A stretch of 7,562 nucleotides of DNA from an uncultured bacterium (GTDB lineage: Bacteria; Pseudomonadota; Alphaproteobacteria; CAISDR01), in assembly GCA_903884125.1 (NCBI GenBank), contig CAISDR010000603.1, forward strand, positions 1-7,562, written 5' to 3'. The position numbers were made by a program, and so were the translations under genes. How positions within the stretch are numbered: position 1 is the first letter of the stretch; the number at the start of each line of letters is the position of its first letter. A model generated the notes under the pieces. It was not told the DNA's origin. It did no database searches and saw nothing but the letters and a program-made list of their open reading frames with translations. Of this stretch, positions 1-7,229 are shown one piece after another.

Positions 1-187
1 CCACGTTGGCGCGGTATGCCGCCAGTTGCAAGCCAGGAATGAAAAAATATCCGAAAGCTTCCCGCTTGACAGACGATTGAACTCACATTCCTGTTCATTG
101 CGCCTCTATTGATTTTACGGGGCAATCTGAAATGAAATCGATAGCCGCCACCATCGCCAAATCCCCAAATCATCCGGAATATACGTC

Positions 188-2062
188 ATGCCAACCTATA
201 CTGCACCGCTCGAAGACATCCGTTTCGTGCTCTTCGACTATCTGGGCGTCGATCAGGCAAGCCACCTGCCGGGTTTTGCAGACATGTCGCGGGACACCAT
301 TGATGACATCCTGAACGGGGCTGCTGCGATTGCTGAAAATGTGCTCCATCCGCTAAATCGGATTGGCGATGAAGAAGGCTGCCATCTGGAAAACGGCATC
401 GTCAGGACACCGACCGGTTTTGCGGATGCCTATCGGACATTTTGTGATGGGGGTTGGAACCGGTTATCCATGCCAGAGTCTTATGGCGGCTTTGGCGTGC
501 CTGCGGTCGTCGCAATGGCCGTCAATGAAATGATGACGTCGGCAAATCAGGCATTCTCCATGTATGCAGGCCTGACCGGTGCAGCCAGCGCTGCACTTAT
601 GGGATTCGCACCTGATGAAATCAAGCGTCTTTATATACCTAAAATGGTCCGGGGTACCTGGACAGGCACCATGAATCTGACCGAGCCTCATTGCGGCACG
701 GATCTGCGCCTGATGAAAACCCGCGCCAGTGAACAGCCTGATGACACGTATCGGATAAACGGTACCAAGATTTATATTTCCGGCGGCGATCAGGACCTGA
801 CTGAGAACATCGTGCATCTGGTCCTGGCAAAAATCCCGGATGAACATGGCCAGGTCAGGGACGACCTTGGTCAGGTAAATCTGTTCCTGGTTCCCAAATT
901 CCTGGTGAACAGTGATGGTACACTTGGCCCGCGCAATGGCGTCACCTGCACTGCAGTTGAAAGAAAAATGGGAATCAAGGGCAATGCAACAGCGGTTCTG
1001 GTCTATGAGAATGCAATCGGCTATCGGATTGGACCAAAGCCGGAAGCATCCACAACCAAAGGGGCAACCGACAGTCCTGTGGCCACAACGGCACCCAGAT
1101 CGCGGGGAATGGCGGGCATGTTTGCCATGATGAACATGGCCCGCCTGGGTGTCGGGTTTCAGGGCATGGCCCAGGCTGAAATCGCCTATCAGAACGCCGC
1201 ACAATATGCGCGGGACCGATTGCAGGCGCGGTCGATTTCAGGGGTGAAAAACCCGGAACTGCCCGCTGACCCGATCATCGTGCACCCGGATGTGCGGCGC
1301 ATGCTTTTGAACATTCGTTCCTTTGTGGAAGGTGCACGTGCGCTGGGCCTCTGGCTGGCCATGGAAAATGCCAGAGCACGGGCCGCCCAAGACGAATCTG
1401 TAAAAAATCGCGCTCAGGATCTTGGTGATCTGCTGACCCCTGTGATCAAGGCATTTTTCACTGATATGGGATTTGAAAGTACAAATGCGGCCATGCAGTG
1501 TTTTGGTGGTGCCGGCTATGTGCGCGATACCGGGATGGAACAGTTCGTCCGCGATGCGCGAATTCTGCAGATATACGAAGGCACAAATGGTGTGCAGGCA
1601 CTGGATCTGGTCGGGCGCAAACTGTCGGCAAAAGGTGGGCGTGCGGCCATGACCTTTTTCCAGCTTATACACAGCACGATCAACACCTACAGCGCGGATG
1701 AGCGTATGGCCGCCTTTATTGCACCACTGAAAACCGCGGTCGACAGATTGCAACGTGCGACCATGTGGTTTGCGGCAAACGCGCGCGCCTACCCGGACAA
1801 TGCCGGTGCTGGCGCCAGCGAATATCTGCGCATGATGGGCATTACGGCCATCGCCTTGACCTGGACGGAACTGGCCGCGGTATCGCTGCGTCGAATTGCC
1901 GAAATTGAATCAGGCACGCCAGGGCGTCGCGACTTTTACCAAGCCAAACTGATATGCGCGAGACATTGGATGGAGCGCATGGTTCCTGAAACAGCAGCCC
2001 AGCTTGATCGAATAGAAGCCGGTGGCGAAAATATCATGAAAATGCACGCGGATATTTTCTGA
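188..2062 (+). CDS. DmdC-type acyl-CoA dehydrogenase (FAD-dependent, long form)
   Basis: This flavoenzyme should oxidise an acyl-CoA to its trans-2-enoyl-CoA in the cytoplasm and pass electrons to electron-transfer flavoprotein. The order of parts is that of the 3-methylmercaptopropionyl-CoA dehydrogenase (DmdC)-like subfamily: a short N-terminal cap (MPTYTAPLEDIRFVLFDYL, about 1-35), helical domain to about 155, beta domain with the FAD/substrate signature NLTEPHCGTDL (163-173), then the C-terminal helical domain with CFGGAGYVRDTGMEQ (438-452) and IYEGTNGVQALDL (462-474), where Glu464 is the expected catalytic base. An additional C-terminal domain (about 480-606) is typical of this subfamily. 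At 624 residues it is somewhat long, because of an Ala/Thr/Ser/Pro-rich insert at about 283-306. GGAA at 176-179 is a plausible ribosome-binding site for this ATG, and the MPTYTAP start is the usual family N-terminus. DmdC paralogues are numerous and many do not act on the DMSP pathway, so the substrate is undetermined. Certain as to family. Confidence 0.95.
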   Translation: MPTYTAPLEDIRFVLFDYLGVDQASHLPGFADMSRDTIDDILNGAAAIAENVLHPLNRIGDEEGCHLENGIVRTPTGFADAYRTFCDGGWNRLSMPESYGGFGVPAVVAMAVNEMMTSANQAFSMYAGLTGAASAALMGFAPDEIKRLYIPKMVRGTWTGTMNLTEPHCGTDLRLMKTRASEQPDDTYRINGTKIYISGGDQDLTENIVHLVLAKIPDEHGQVRDDLGQVNLFLVPKFLVNSDGTLGPRNGVTCTAVERKMGIKGNATAVLVYENAIGYRIGPKPEASTTKGATDSPVATTAPRSRGMAGMFAMMNMARLGVGFQGMAQAEIAYQNAAQYARDRLQARSISGVKNPELPADPIIVHPDVRRMLLNIRSFVEGARALGLWLAMENARARAAQDESVKNRAQDLGDLLTPVIKAFFTDMGFESTNAAMQCFGGAGYVRDTGMEQFVRDARILQIYEGTNGVQALDLVGRKLSAKGGRAAMTFFQLIHSTINTYSADERMAAFIAPLKTAVDRLQRATMWFAANARAYPDNAGAGASEYLRMMGITAIALTWTELAAVSLRRIAEIESGTPGRRDFYQAKLICARHWMERMVPETAAQLDRIEAGGENIMKMHADIF

Positions 2063-2065
2063 CCA

Positions 2066-2584
2066 ATGAAATCAAGCGGAAATTGCCACTTGATGCCCAA
2101 CTGGGTTGGTCGGACCCGGTCGCAGTTGAGCGCGGGGCTGATCGGGGTTGCTATTGCCTGTTCACCTGTCGGGCCAAGCCGGGACGAGGCGATTGATGCC
2201 GTCGGCCTGGCGCTGGGCGAAGAACTGGCAGAGCCCTATGTCATTCTGGCGCTGAAGCTGGCATCCGATGATCAACGTCGCCACCAGATGGAATCGTTGG
2301 CCCACAGGCTTTTCCACATCAATGCTCTAACCATCGTCCAGATATTCCAGACTTCAACCGGCATATGGCGTGGACAAATGCGTGCAGAAATCATCTGCGC
2401 CCTGGAAAGCGATGACGAGGTTCTGGAAAGGCGGGACATGCTTGCCCTTGCCATGGGCTATCGCAGCTTGTGTGCCCGCGGCACCCAGTCAAACAGCCGC
2501 CCGATGGAACGCGGATTCGCACTTGAGCGCCGTGCTGGCATCTGGCTTGCCGAATTGGACCCACCGATCTCAACCAAACGTTAA
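2066..2584 (+). CDS. Hypothetical protein, possible lipoprotein
   Basis: I do not recognise this 172-residue protein. The ATG follows the dehydrogenase stop by 3 bases, so the two genes are probably co-transcribed and perhaps translationally coupled. No good Shine-Dalgarno is visible; an alternative ATG at 2093 (residue 10) would give an N-terminus MPNWVGRTRSQ followed by a short hydrophobic run LSAGLIGVAIA and Cys-Ser, resembling a signal peptide with an imperfect lipobox (VAIA-C, with Ala rather than Leu at -3). If that is real, the mature protein is lipidated and exported. The rest is mostly predicted helix, rich in Leu, Ala, Glu and Arg (for example EAIDAVGLALGEELAEPYV and LERRDMLALAMGYRSL), with no catalytic motif I can name. 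Third codon positions are G/C-rich like the neighbours, supporting real coding. The export prediction is tentative: the hydrophobic run is only 11 residues and the protein could be cytoplasmic. Confidence 0.72.
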   Translation: MKSSGNCHLMPNWVGRTRSQLSAGLIGVAIACSPVGPSRDEAIDAVGLALGEELAEPYVILALKLASDDQRRHQMESLAHRLFHINALTIVQIFQTSTGIWRGQMRAEIICALESDDEVLERRDMLALAMGYRSLCARGTQSNSRPMERGFALERRAGIWLAELDPPISTKR

Positions 2585-2628
2585 CTGATCCGGGTAGATA
2601 GTCGATGGTCGGGATTTTGCCCGATTAT

Positions 2629-2641
2629 TAGAGGCTAGACC
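2629..2641 (+). promoter_or_regulatory. Strong ribosome-binding site of the pentapeptide gene
   Basis: AGAGG at 2630-2634 lies 7 bases before the ATG at 2642. It is the clearest Shine-Dalgarno on the plus strand of this window and fixes the start of the pentapeptide-repeat gene. A small perfect 5-bp hairpin (TCGGG/CCCGA, 2609-2613 with 2620-2624, 6-base loop) lies just upstream but has no T-run after it. Confidence 0.75.
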
Positions 2642-3964
2642 ATGGCTCAATCCAGCGAGGCGATTCAGCGCCCCCGCCTGACCCAGATGGACGTGACGAT
2701 GATCGTCCGTCGGCATGCAATGCTGCAATCTGCAAAGATTGGCGGCGCACGCGCGTCGCTGAACTTCAAGGATGCCAGTGGACTGGATTTTTCCAACTGC
2801 AATCTGAATGACGCCGACTTTACCGGCGCGCTATTGGTCGGTGCGCGATTTGTCGGGACACAGTTACGCAACGCCATATTTTTTGGCGCAGACCTGCGTG
2901 GCGCCATCCTTGAAAATGCTGATTTGCGACGATCATATCTACGCGGTGCGTGCCTTCGCGGTGCCAATCTAATTGGTGCTGACCTGATGGATGCCGACAT
3001 GCGCGAAGGGTCAATGGCATCAAAAGATCGCAACAGCGGCTTTATCGTGATGAAACACGAAGTTGGCGCAGCCGAAATGAACGGCACCAACCTTGCCAAT
3101 GCCAATTTGGCTAAAGCAAAGCTATCGGGCGTGGTGGCTATGAAGGCGGATTTCACCGACGCCATCATGCGTGACAGCAAGCTGGTTCGCGCGAACCTCA
3201 GAAATGCGACATTTACAGGCGCCAATCTGGAAAACGCGGATATGTCTGGTGCCGATCTGTCGGGTGCTGACCTTAAAGGTGCGATCATGGTCGCGACCAA
3301 CCTGAAACAGGCAAAGGTGGACAGGGCCGAACTGGCATTGGCGTTGACTGATGCGCTGGCCGGGCGGGACATTGCCGAACTTTCAGCGCCGATTGACGAA
3401 ATCATTTCCGCCCATGAGCAGTTCGTTAAAACCGGCGGGCGCGTGGGCAAACCAGCACTGCTGGATGGCTATGACCTGCGTTCATTAGGCGATCTGCTTT
3501 CAGTGCGCGAATTGACCGCGATCAAGGGCGAAGCCGCTGTTTTCTACGGATTGAATATGACCGGCGCCAAACTGCAGGCAGCACATCTTGAAGGCGCGGA
3601 TCTGCGTTATGTCAGGCTGGTGGATGCGGATTTGCGCGGTGCAAATTTATCCGGCGCAAAATTGAATCACGCGGATATGCGAAATTGCACGCTAGCGCCC
3701 TTGCAACTGGGGCCAACACGCGCGCTGTCATCCCGTCTTGATGGGGCAATCATGCGCCAGACCGATCTGCGCGGTGCGGATCTTAGTGCGGCCAGCTGCC
3801 GGCGGATTGAAGGTATTCACATGAACCTGCTTGGTGCCCGGCTGACGGCCACGGATTTCACGAATTCCGTTCTCTATGGCGTCAAGGCGTCTCCCGAAGC
3901 CTTGGCCGAGGCAATCCTTGAAGGGGTTGGAGGCCTGAGGCAGAAATCTGCAAAAGCCAGCTGA
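2642..3964 (+). CDS. Pentapeptide-repeat protein with three repeat blocks
   Basis: A 440-residue protein built largely of A(D/N)LXX pentapeptide repeats, which fold into a right-handed quadrilateral beta-helix. Block 1 covers about residues 38-120 (for example ADLRGAILENADL), block 2 about 142-232 (ANLENADMSGADLSGADL), block 3 about 300-411 (ADLRYVRLVDADLRGANL). Blocks 1 and 2 are parted by a short charged insert (about 121-141). Blocks 2 and 3 are parted by a 67-residue non-repeat region (about 233-299) with helical character (IDEIISAHEQFVKTGGRVGK) that then re-enters degenerate repeats. The N-terminal 37 residues and C-terminal 29 residues are also non-repeat. No signal peptide or membrane segment is visible, so a cytoplasmic location is expected. 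Known pentapeptide proteins include DNA-mimicking gyrase protectors (Qnr, MfpA) and many scaffolds of unknown job; nothing here identifies which. It lies 57 bases after the preceding gene and has its own ribosome-binding site. Confidence 0.95.
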   Translation: MAQSSEAIQRPRLTQMDVTMIVRRHAMLQSAKIGGARASLNFKDASGLDFSNCNLNDADFTGALLVGARFVGTQLRNAIFFGADLRGAILENADLRRSYLRGACLRGANLIGADLMDADMREGSMASKDRNSGFIVMKHEVGAAEMNGTNLANANLAKAKLSGVVAMKADFTDAIMRDSKLVRANLRNATFTGANLENADMSGADLSGADLKGAIMVATNLKQAKVDRAELALALTDALAGRDIAELSAPIDEIISAHEQFVKTGGRVGKPALLDGYDLRSLGDLLSVRELTAIKGEAAVFYGLNMTGAKLQAAHLEGADLRYVRLVDADLRGANLSGAKLNHADMRNCTLAPLQLGPTRALSSRLDGAIMRQTDLRGADLSAASCRRIEGIHMNLLGARLTATDFTNSVLYGVKASPEALAEAILEGVGGLRQKSAKAS

Positions 3965-3985
3965 TCAAAATTTTTCGTGGCCCAC

Positions 3986-4020
3986 TTGGGTCAAACGCTG
4001 CACCCGGCTAGACTTGTCCA
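3986..4020 (+). promoter_or_regulatory. Candidate promoter giving a leaderless MFS transcript
   Basis: TTGGGT (3986-3991) and TAGACT (4009-4014) are separated by exactly 17 bases and match the sigma-70 consensus at 3 and 4 of 6 positions. A start 7 bases past the -10 box would fall on the A of the MFS start codon at 4021. No Shine-Dalgarno is visible before that ATG, which agrees with a leaderless message. This is a by-eye match to a degenerate consensus and could be chance. Confidence 0.33.
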
Positions 4021-5253
4021 ATGGAATCGACAAGTGAACCGCCTGCGCGACTACTGGAGCGCCCCTTTGTATTTTTTATTGGCGGGCGCGTAGTTTCCGT
4101 TCTTGCCTCACAGATAAAGACGGTCGCCGTTGGCTGGCAGGTGTATAGTCTGAACTCCAGCGCTTTCGACCTGGGTCTTGTGGGACTGGTACAATTTTCT
4201 ACGGCCATCGCACTTGGACTGGGTGCGGGTGCCGTGCTGGACAGGCGCGACCGGCGGCAGATATGGACGTTGTGCCAGATCATCAAGCTTGGCTGCTATG
4301 TGGGTCTTTTGGTGATGACCACCACCAATACTGCATCCCTTGGGCTGATATTGTTGGCGGTTGCCGGGATTGGGGCCGCCCAGGGCCTCGAACTGCCATC
4401 AAATCAGGCGCTGCTGTCATTGGTGGTTGACCGCGCGTTATTGCCCAGGGCAATTGCCATTCAATCCAGCCTTATGGAAGCTGCCACAATAGCTGGTCCT
4501 GCAATTGGCGGCTTTATGGTCGCCCTTGATCAGCAACTGGCCTATGCGGCCATTGCACTTTCCATGTTGCTGACCATTTTTCTTGGCATGACGATGAAGC
4601 TGAAAAGCGCCCAGGTCATGGATGTGGGCAATGAATCGGGGTTGCCCCGGATCCTGGGCGGCCTTCGCTTTCTGCGGTCGCGCAGGGCGATCTGGGGGGC
4701 GATCACACTTGATATGGCGGCGGTATTATTGGGTGGTATCACATCGCTGCTACCCGTATTTGCCCATGACATTCTGTATGTAGGTGCAGATGGGCTGGGA
4801 CTGTTGCGGACATCCATGTCGGTGGGTGCGCTGTTATCCGCGGCCCTGCTGGCGCGCTGGCCCATCGTGCGCCACGGTGGCACGTTCATGCTCGGGGCCG
4901 TATTTGCTTTTGGTGCCGTTACGGTGCTTTTTGCCTTTTCCACCGTTTTCTGGTGGTCGTGCTTCTTGATGATGTTGCTTGGCATTGCCGACGAAATCAG
5001 CGTTTTCACCCGATCAACGCTGGTTCAATTGTCAACGCCAGATGATGTGCGCGGCCGGGTGGCAGCCGTGAATTCCATATTCATCACCACTTCAAACCAG
5101 CTGGGCGAATTCGAAAGCGGGATTACCGCCGCGCTGTTTGGTGTGGTCCCGGCGGCAGCCCTTGGGGGCATTGGCACGATACTGGTGGCATCACTCTGGG
5201 CCTATTGGTTTCCGACCCTGCGTCAGGTTGATGACCTGACCAAAGGTGTGTAG
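4021..5253 (+). CDS. MFS transporter, EntS/MFS_3-like exporter
   Basis: A 410-residue integral inner-membrane protein with about 12 hydrophobic segments, the usual size for the major facilitator superfamily. It probably exports a small molecule by proton antiport. The loop between helices 2 and 3 carries a motif A variant, GAGAVLDRRDRRQ (68-80), and the second half carries the segment TPDDVRGRVAAVNSIF followed by SNQLGEFESG (339-367). That Arg-Gly-Arg-Val / Ser-Asn-x-Leu-Gly-Glu-Phe pattern is characteristic of the enterobactin-exporter-like group (EntS, MFS_3 family). A cytoplasmic central loop lies at about 192-222. There is no siderophore gene nearby, so the substrate cannot be inferred. 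The ATG at 4021 precedes MESTSEPPARLLERPFVFFIGGR, a normal short cytoplasmic tail, but has no visible Shine-Dalgarno. The gene follows the pentapeptide gene by 56 bases and ends 4 bases from the stop of the oppositely oriented aminotransferase. Confidence 0.93.
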   Translation: MESTSEPPARLLERPFVFFIGGRVVSVLASQIKTVAVGWQVYSLNSSAFDLGLVGLVQFSTAIALGLGAGAVLDRRDRRQIWTLCQIIKLGCYVGLLVMTTTNTASLGLILLAVAGIGAAQGLELPSNQALLSLVVDRALLPRAIAIQSSLMEAATIAGPAIGGFMVALDQQLAYAAIALSMLLTIFLGMTMKLKSAQVMDVGNESGLPRILGGLRFLRSRRAIWGAITLDMAAVLLGGITSLLPVFAHDILYVGADGLGLLRTSMSVGALLSAALLARWPIVRHGGTFMLGAVFAFGAVTVLFAFSTVFWWSCFLMMLLGIADEISVFTRSTLVQLSTPDDVRGRVAAVNSIFITTSNQLGEFESGITAALFGVVPAAALGGIGTILVASLWAYWFPTLRQVDDLTKGV

Positions 5254-5257
5254 CGAA

Positions 5258-6646
5258 CTAACGTATCTCGCGCCACTTGCCCATGGTTGCATCTGCTTCC
5301 AGGCGATCCAGCGCACGGGTCATGCGATCAAATAATTCGTCAATTTCTGTTTCGGTGATGATCAATGGCGGGCAAAGCGCCAGCGTTTCCACGATTGCGC
5401 GGGTGATAAACCCTTCCTGCTGGGCAGCGACAACGCCCTTTGCCGCAATGCCGACCGAAGGCGCGAATGATCTTTTCGTCGCCTTGTCGGCCACCAGTTC
5501 GATGGCACCAATCAAGCCGACGCCACGTGTCTCGCCCACCAGCGGATGATCGCGCAACCCCTTTAATCGTGCCTGGAACTTTGGTGCCACCTTGCGCACG
5601 TGATCGAAAATTCTTCGTTTCTCATAAATTTCGAGCGTCTTGAGGGCAACGGCGGCGGCAACCGGATGTCCCGAATAGGTATAGCCGTGGCCAAATGCAC
5701 CAAGCTTTCGGCTTTCATCCAGAAACGCCTGATACATGCGTTCGGAAATCATCACAGCACCTATCGGCTGATAGGCACTGGATAAAGCCTTTGCAACCGA
5801 AATGCTGTCGGGCCGCATATTGAATGTGCGCGCACCAAAATCATTGCCGGTGCGGCCAAACCCGCAGATTACTTCATCATCGATCATAAGTATGTCATGG
5901 GCATCAAGTATCGGCTGGATCGCTTCAAAATATCCTTCGGGCGGCACGATCACCCCGCCCGCCCCCATCACCGGTTCGGCGATAAAGGCAGCGATTGTGT
6001 CCGGTCCCTCGCGTTCGATCAGGGCTTCCAGATCGCGCGCCAGACGGGCAGAAAAATCACGTTCAGTTTCGCCCGGTTCCGCGTCGCGCCAGTAGTGGGG
6101 ACATGTGGTGTGCAAAACAGGTGCGATAGGTAAATCAAAGTCGCGGTGCAGATTGGGCAGACCGGTCAGGCTGGCCGCCATGACAGTTACCCCGTGATAA
6201 GCTTTCTGCCGCGAGATGATTTTCTTTTTCTTTGTTCGGCCCAGTGCATTGTTGAAATACCAGGCGAACTTCACCTGACTGTCATTTGCCTCTGATCCCG
6301 AGCAGGTAAAAAATACTTTTGACATCGGCACCGGCGCCATATCCTTGAGCCGTTCGGCCAGCGCGATCCCCGGATCATGACTTTTACCGCTGAACTGGTG
6401 GTAATAGGGCAATTGGCGCATCTGGGCGATGGCGGCATCGATCAGTTCTTCCTCGCCCCAGCCAAGGGAGGTGCACCATAATCCTGACATGCCTTCGATA
6501 TAATCGCGCCCGCTTTCATCAAAGACATGAATACCCTTGCCCCGGCTGATCACCATGGACCCGGTATCGCGAAAGGTCGCCAGATTGGTAAACGGGTGGA
6601 TCAGGCTTTCCACATCACGGGCGGCGGAATTGGATAGTTTGGTCAT
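5258..6646 (-). CDS. Class III aminotransferase, omega-transaminase (amine/omega-amino acid:pyruvate) type
   Basis: A PLP-dependent fold-type I enzyme of 462 residues that should move an amino group from an amine or omega-amino acid to a keto acid, probably pyruvate. Visible landmarks are GLWC (55-58), the phosphate-binding SGSEAND (116-122), Tyr150-His151-Gly152 stacking on the cofactor, Glu224 in AEPVMGAGG, the PLP-pyridine Asp257 in DDEVICGFGRTG, and the Schiff-base Lys286 in SVAKALSSAYQP. Arg416 (FITRAI) aligns with the mobile arginine that lets Chromobacterium violaceum omega-transaminase accept both carboxylates and amines. Length and these residues place it beside that enzyme and putrescine:pyruvate aminotransferase SpuC; taurine- or beta-alanine:pyruvate activity is also possible. 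TTGGAAA, about 9 bases before the ATG, is a fair ribosome-binding site. The gene starts 32 bases after the acetyltransferase stop on the same strand, suggesting one operon. Confidence 0.95.
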   Translation of the reverse strand: MTKLSNSAARDVESLIHPFTNLATFRDTGSMVISRGKGIHVFDESGRDYIEGMSGLWCTSLGWGEEELIDAAIAQMRQLPYYHQFSGKSHDPGIALAERLKDMAPVPMSKVFFTCSGSEANDSQVKFAWYFNNALGRTKKKKIISRQKAYHGVTVMAASLTGLPNLHRDFDLPIAPVLHTTCPHYWRDAEPGETERDFSARLARDLEALIEREGPDTIAAFIAEPVMGAGGVIVPPEGYFEAIQPILDAHDILMIDDEVICGFGRTGNDFGARTFNMRPDSISVAKALSSAYQPIGAVMISERMYQAFLDESRKLGAFGHGYTYSGHPVAAAVALKTLEIYEKRRIFDHVRKVAPKFQARLKGLRDHPLVGETRGVGLIGAIELVADKATKRSFAPSVGIAAKGVVAAQQEGFITRAIVETLALCPPLIITETEIDELFDRMTRALDRLEADATMGKWREIR

Positions 6647-6678
6647 TGCACCGTTTCCAAAAGGTACGTTTCGTCAGG

Positions 6679-7212
6679 TCAGGCAAGCAAAGTCTGGGGC
6701 CGAACCAGGCTCATGTCCAGCAGATCAAAACCGCGCATGCCATCAAAATAGGCTTCAGGCTCATGCCCGGTTTCTTGAAAGCCCAGGGATTGATAAAGCG
6801 CTATGGCCCCGCGATTATCCGACACCACCTGTAATCTGATGCGACGGATTTCCGGTACCCGAAATGTGCGCGTGATTGCATCAAGCATCAATTGCCGCCC
6901 CAGACCCTGACCCCTGTGACTGGGCTTTACATAGAGCGACAGGATTTCAGTCAGATGACGGCGTTTGCGCTGAGGGGCCGTATTTGCACCCACCATGCCC
7001 ACAAGACCACCACCATCCATGGCGCCCAGAAAAAAACTGTTGGGCCGCGGGTGTTCCAGCAATTGTTCGATCAGCATGCGCGGAACCGCGCGTTCCTCCT
7101 CCAGCGTCATCATGAAGCTGTCCGGATCGCTATCCAAAGCGTCCAGTCGCAGTTTTCTGAAACGCGCCCGATCTTTTTCGTCCAGTATCCGGATGATCAT
7201 GAACCAAGCCAT
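6679..7212 (-). CDS. GNAT-family N-acetyltransferase
   Basis: A 177-residue member of the GCN5-related acetyltransferase superfamily, which transfers acetyl from acetyl-CoA to an amine. The acetyl-CoA pyrophosphate loop is HRGQGLGRQL (99-108), preceded by the beta-4 strand EILSLYVKP (89-97). Motif B follows as SDNRGAIALYQSLGFQETG (131-149), with Asn133 and the conserved Tyr140. The N-terminus IIRILDEKDRARFRKLRLDAL is the typical first strand and helix. Two starts are possible: the ATG at 7212 (MAWFM...) or the ATG at 7200 (MIIRILDEK), which fits family N-termini better; neither has a clear Shine-Dalgarno. Substrate is unknown: this class includes protein, polyamine, drug and amino acid acetylases. 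Proximity to the aminotransferase (32 bases downstream, same strand) would suit an amine substrate, but that is only inference. The gene begins 17 bases beyond the T-run of the heat-shock gene terminator. Confidence 0.92.
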   Translation of the reverse strand: MAWFMIIRILDEKDRARFRKLRLDALDSDPDSFMMTLEEERAVPRMLIEQLLEHPRPNSFFLGAMDGGGLVGMVGANTAPQRKRRHLTEILSLYVKPSHRGQGLGRQLMLDAITRTFRVPEIRRIRLQVVSDNRGAIALYQSLGFQETGHEPEAYFDGMRGFDLLDMSLVRPQTLLA

Positions 7213-7229
7213 AGCACAGACAGGCGGAC

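Noticed and set aside
66..94. Sigma-70 promoter built on TTGACA upstream of the dehydrogenase
   Set aside because: The -35 match is perfect, but no hexamer resembling TATAAT lies at 16-18 bases; recorded only as part of the left-edge observation.
132..314. 60-codon plus-strand open frame overlapping the dehydrogenase start
   Set aside because: No ribosome-binding site, and most of it overlaps the dehydrogenase in another frame; composition is not protein-like.
464..1204. 246-codon open frame on the minus strand inside the dehydrogenase
   Set aside because: Cys/His/Arg-rich translation without a recognisable domain, wholly antisense to a clear dehydrogenase; a shadow of its codon bias.
2607..2626. 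Hairpin between the unknown gene and the pentapeptide gene as a terminator
   Set aside because: Only 5 Watson-Crick pairs plus wobbles and no T-run follows, so it is too weak to call.
2665..3450. 261-codon open frame on the minus strand inside the pentapeptide gene, with repetitive SAP/RSAP-like translation
   Set aside because: The repetitive antisense peptide is the automatic complement of the A(D/N)LXX codon pattern; the sense strand has the ribosome-binding site and the family match.
4542..5009. 155-codon open frame on the minus strand inside the MFS gene
   Set aside because: Antisense to membrane helices of a clear MFS protein; translation is low-complexity and Ser/Pro/Lys-rich.
2642..5253. 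Pentapeptide protein plus MFS exporter as a toxin/antibiotic immunity and export pair
   Set aside because: No biosynthetic or precursor-peptide gene is present, and both families are common singly in chromosomes; the idea rests on adjacency only.
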